From NCBI RefSeq assembly GCF_001441535.1, contig NZ_LMAU01000004.1, positions 62,001 through 126,000 of the forward strand: a stretch of 64,000 nt of DNA. The letters run 5' to 3'. The DNA comes from Tsuneonella troitsensis (GTDB taxonomy: Bacteria > Pseudomonadota > Alphaproteobacteria > Sphingomonadales > Sphingomonadaceae). Shown here in pieces: positions 63,883 through 64,000 of this stretch; positions within the stretch are counted from its first letter, which is position 1; each line of letters begins with the position of its first letter. A model generated the notes under the pieces. That model did no database searches and had not been told where the DNA came from. It worked only from the letters and a program-made list of their open reading frames with translations. The position numbers were made by a program, and so were the translations under genes.

Positions 63883-64000
63883 ATGAATAGCTCCTCTTTC
63901 CGCATCAACCCGGCGCTCGATCCGGAAGATCTGTCACGGGCGTTCGCTATGCGACGCCGCCTGCACATTCCGTCCTTTCTCGAACCCGAATGCGCCGGGA
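63883..64000 (+). CDS. 2OG-Fe(II) oxygenase-like protein, N-terminus only
   Basis: 39 codons to the window edge: MNSSSFRINPALDPEDLSRA, then FAMRRRLHIPSFLEPECAG. The pattern INPALDP...R.HIP.FL...A is that of sphingomonad 2OG-Fe(II) oxygenases of the prolyl-hydroxylase type, whose catalytic residues lie further on and are not visible here. The gene was presumably next to the glycosylase gene before the cassette between them appeared. Confidence 0.55.
   Translation, partial: MNSSSFRINPALDPEDLSRAFAMRRRLHIPSFLEPECAG

Overview
The window is a 64 kb stretch of a high-GC (about two thirds by eye) alphaproteobacterial chromosome. Several things point to the Sphingomonadales (Sphingomonas/Erythrobacter type): the serC-serA-hisZ-purA neighbourhood, a DUF2849/DUF934 sulfite-reduction operon, an ftsZ with a long acidic linker inside a complete dcw cluster, and many small Ala/Pro-rich lipoproteins. 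Genes are dense, very often overlap by ATGA, GTGA or TGATG junctions, and are mostly housekeeping. No rRNA, CRISPR array, intact insertion sequence or prophage is visible.

Layout. 1-5.2 kb: end of a PPi-type phosphofructokinase, a thioredoxin-like lipoprotein divergent from argH, a small lipoprotein, lysA and a siroheme-synthase N-domain protein. 5.2-9.5 kb: an exported protein, a response-regulator pair, a MarR-like regulator, an L,D-transpeptidase and purA. 9.6-14.6 kb: trhO, hisZ, serA and serC, with a structured serC leader. 14.7-21 kb: a glycosyltransferase, a four-helix membrane protein, a PadR regulator with a collagen-like segment, rarA, an unknown partner, tRNA-Thr and fumC. 21.1-22.5 kb is the only clearly accessory stretch: lower GC, repeat scars, an orphan terminator, a decayed ArsC-like gene and a 57-residue gene. 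22.5-31.4 kb: queF, a Pro/Thr-rich membrane protein, a sulfurtransferase, metC, mscS and the operon cobA-DUF2849-cysI-DUF934-cysH. 31.4-40.8 kb: lipoproteins, an epimerase, proB, obgE, tRNA-Ala, a Bax-inhibitor-type protein, proC, a YbjN-type protein and a TPR/SPOR protein.

40.8-59.5 kb (minus strand) is a complete division and cell-wall cluster: mraZ-rsmH-ftsL-ftsI-murE-murF-mraY-murD-ftsW-murG-murC-murB-ddl-ftsQ-ftsA-ftsZ. From mraZ to ftsA almost every pair of genes overlaps, with one 16-base gap. The only sizeable internal gap (101 bases) lies before ftsZ. Exact DnaA 9-mers sit both there and in the 324-base region upstream of mraZ. 59.8-64 kb: a GldG-like protein, a small membrane protein, cysK, a ferredoxin, an AlkA-type glycosylase and the start of a 2OG-Fe(II) oxygenase-like gene.

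The metabolic genes fit together. cobA and the siroheme N-domain protein make siroheme for CysI. CysH and CysI deliver sulfide to CysK, which uses activated serine derived from the SerA/SerC pathway, and MetC and the sulfurtransferase handle downstream sulfur. LysA and the Mur enzymes meet at peptidoglycan, since LysA consumes the meso-DAP that MurE also uses.

The least ordinary signals are: a 764-base cassette bounded by 36-base perfect direct repeats that duplicate the 3' end of the glycosylase gene; a hairpin-packed 312-base spacer next to tRNA-Ala with two paralogous palindromes whose loops are complementary; Shine-Dalgarno hairpins in front of serC and a small gene; the DnaA boxes around the dcw cluster; and a siroheme enzyme carrying a fossil of a methyltransferase domain.
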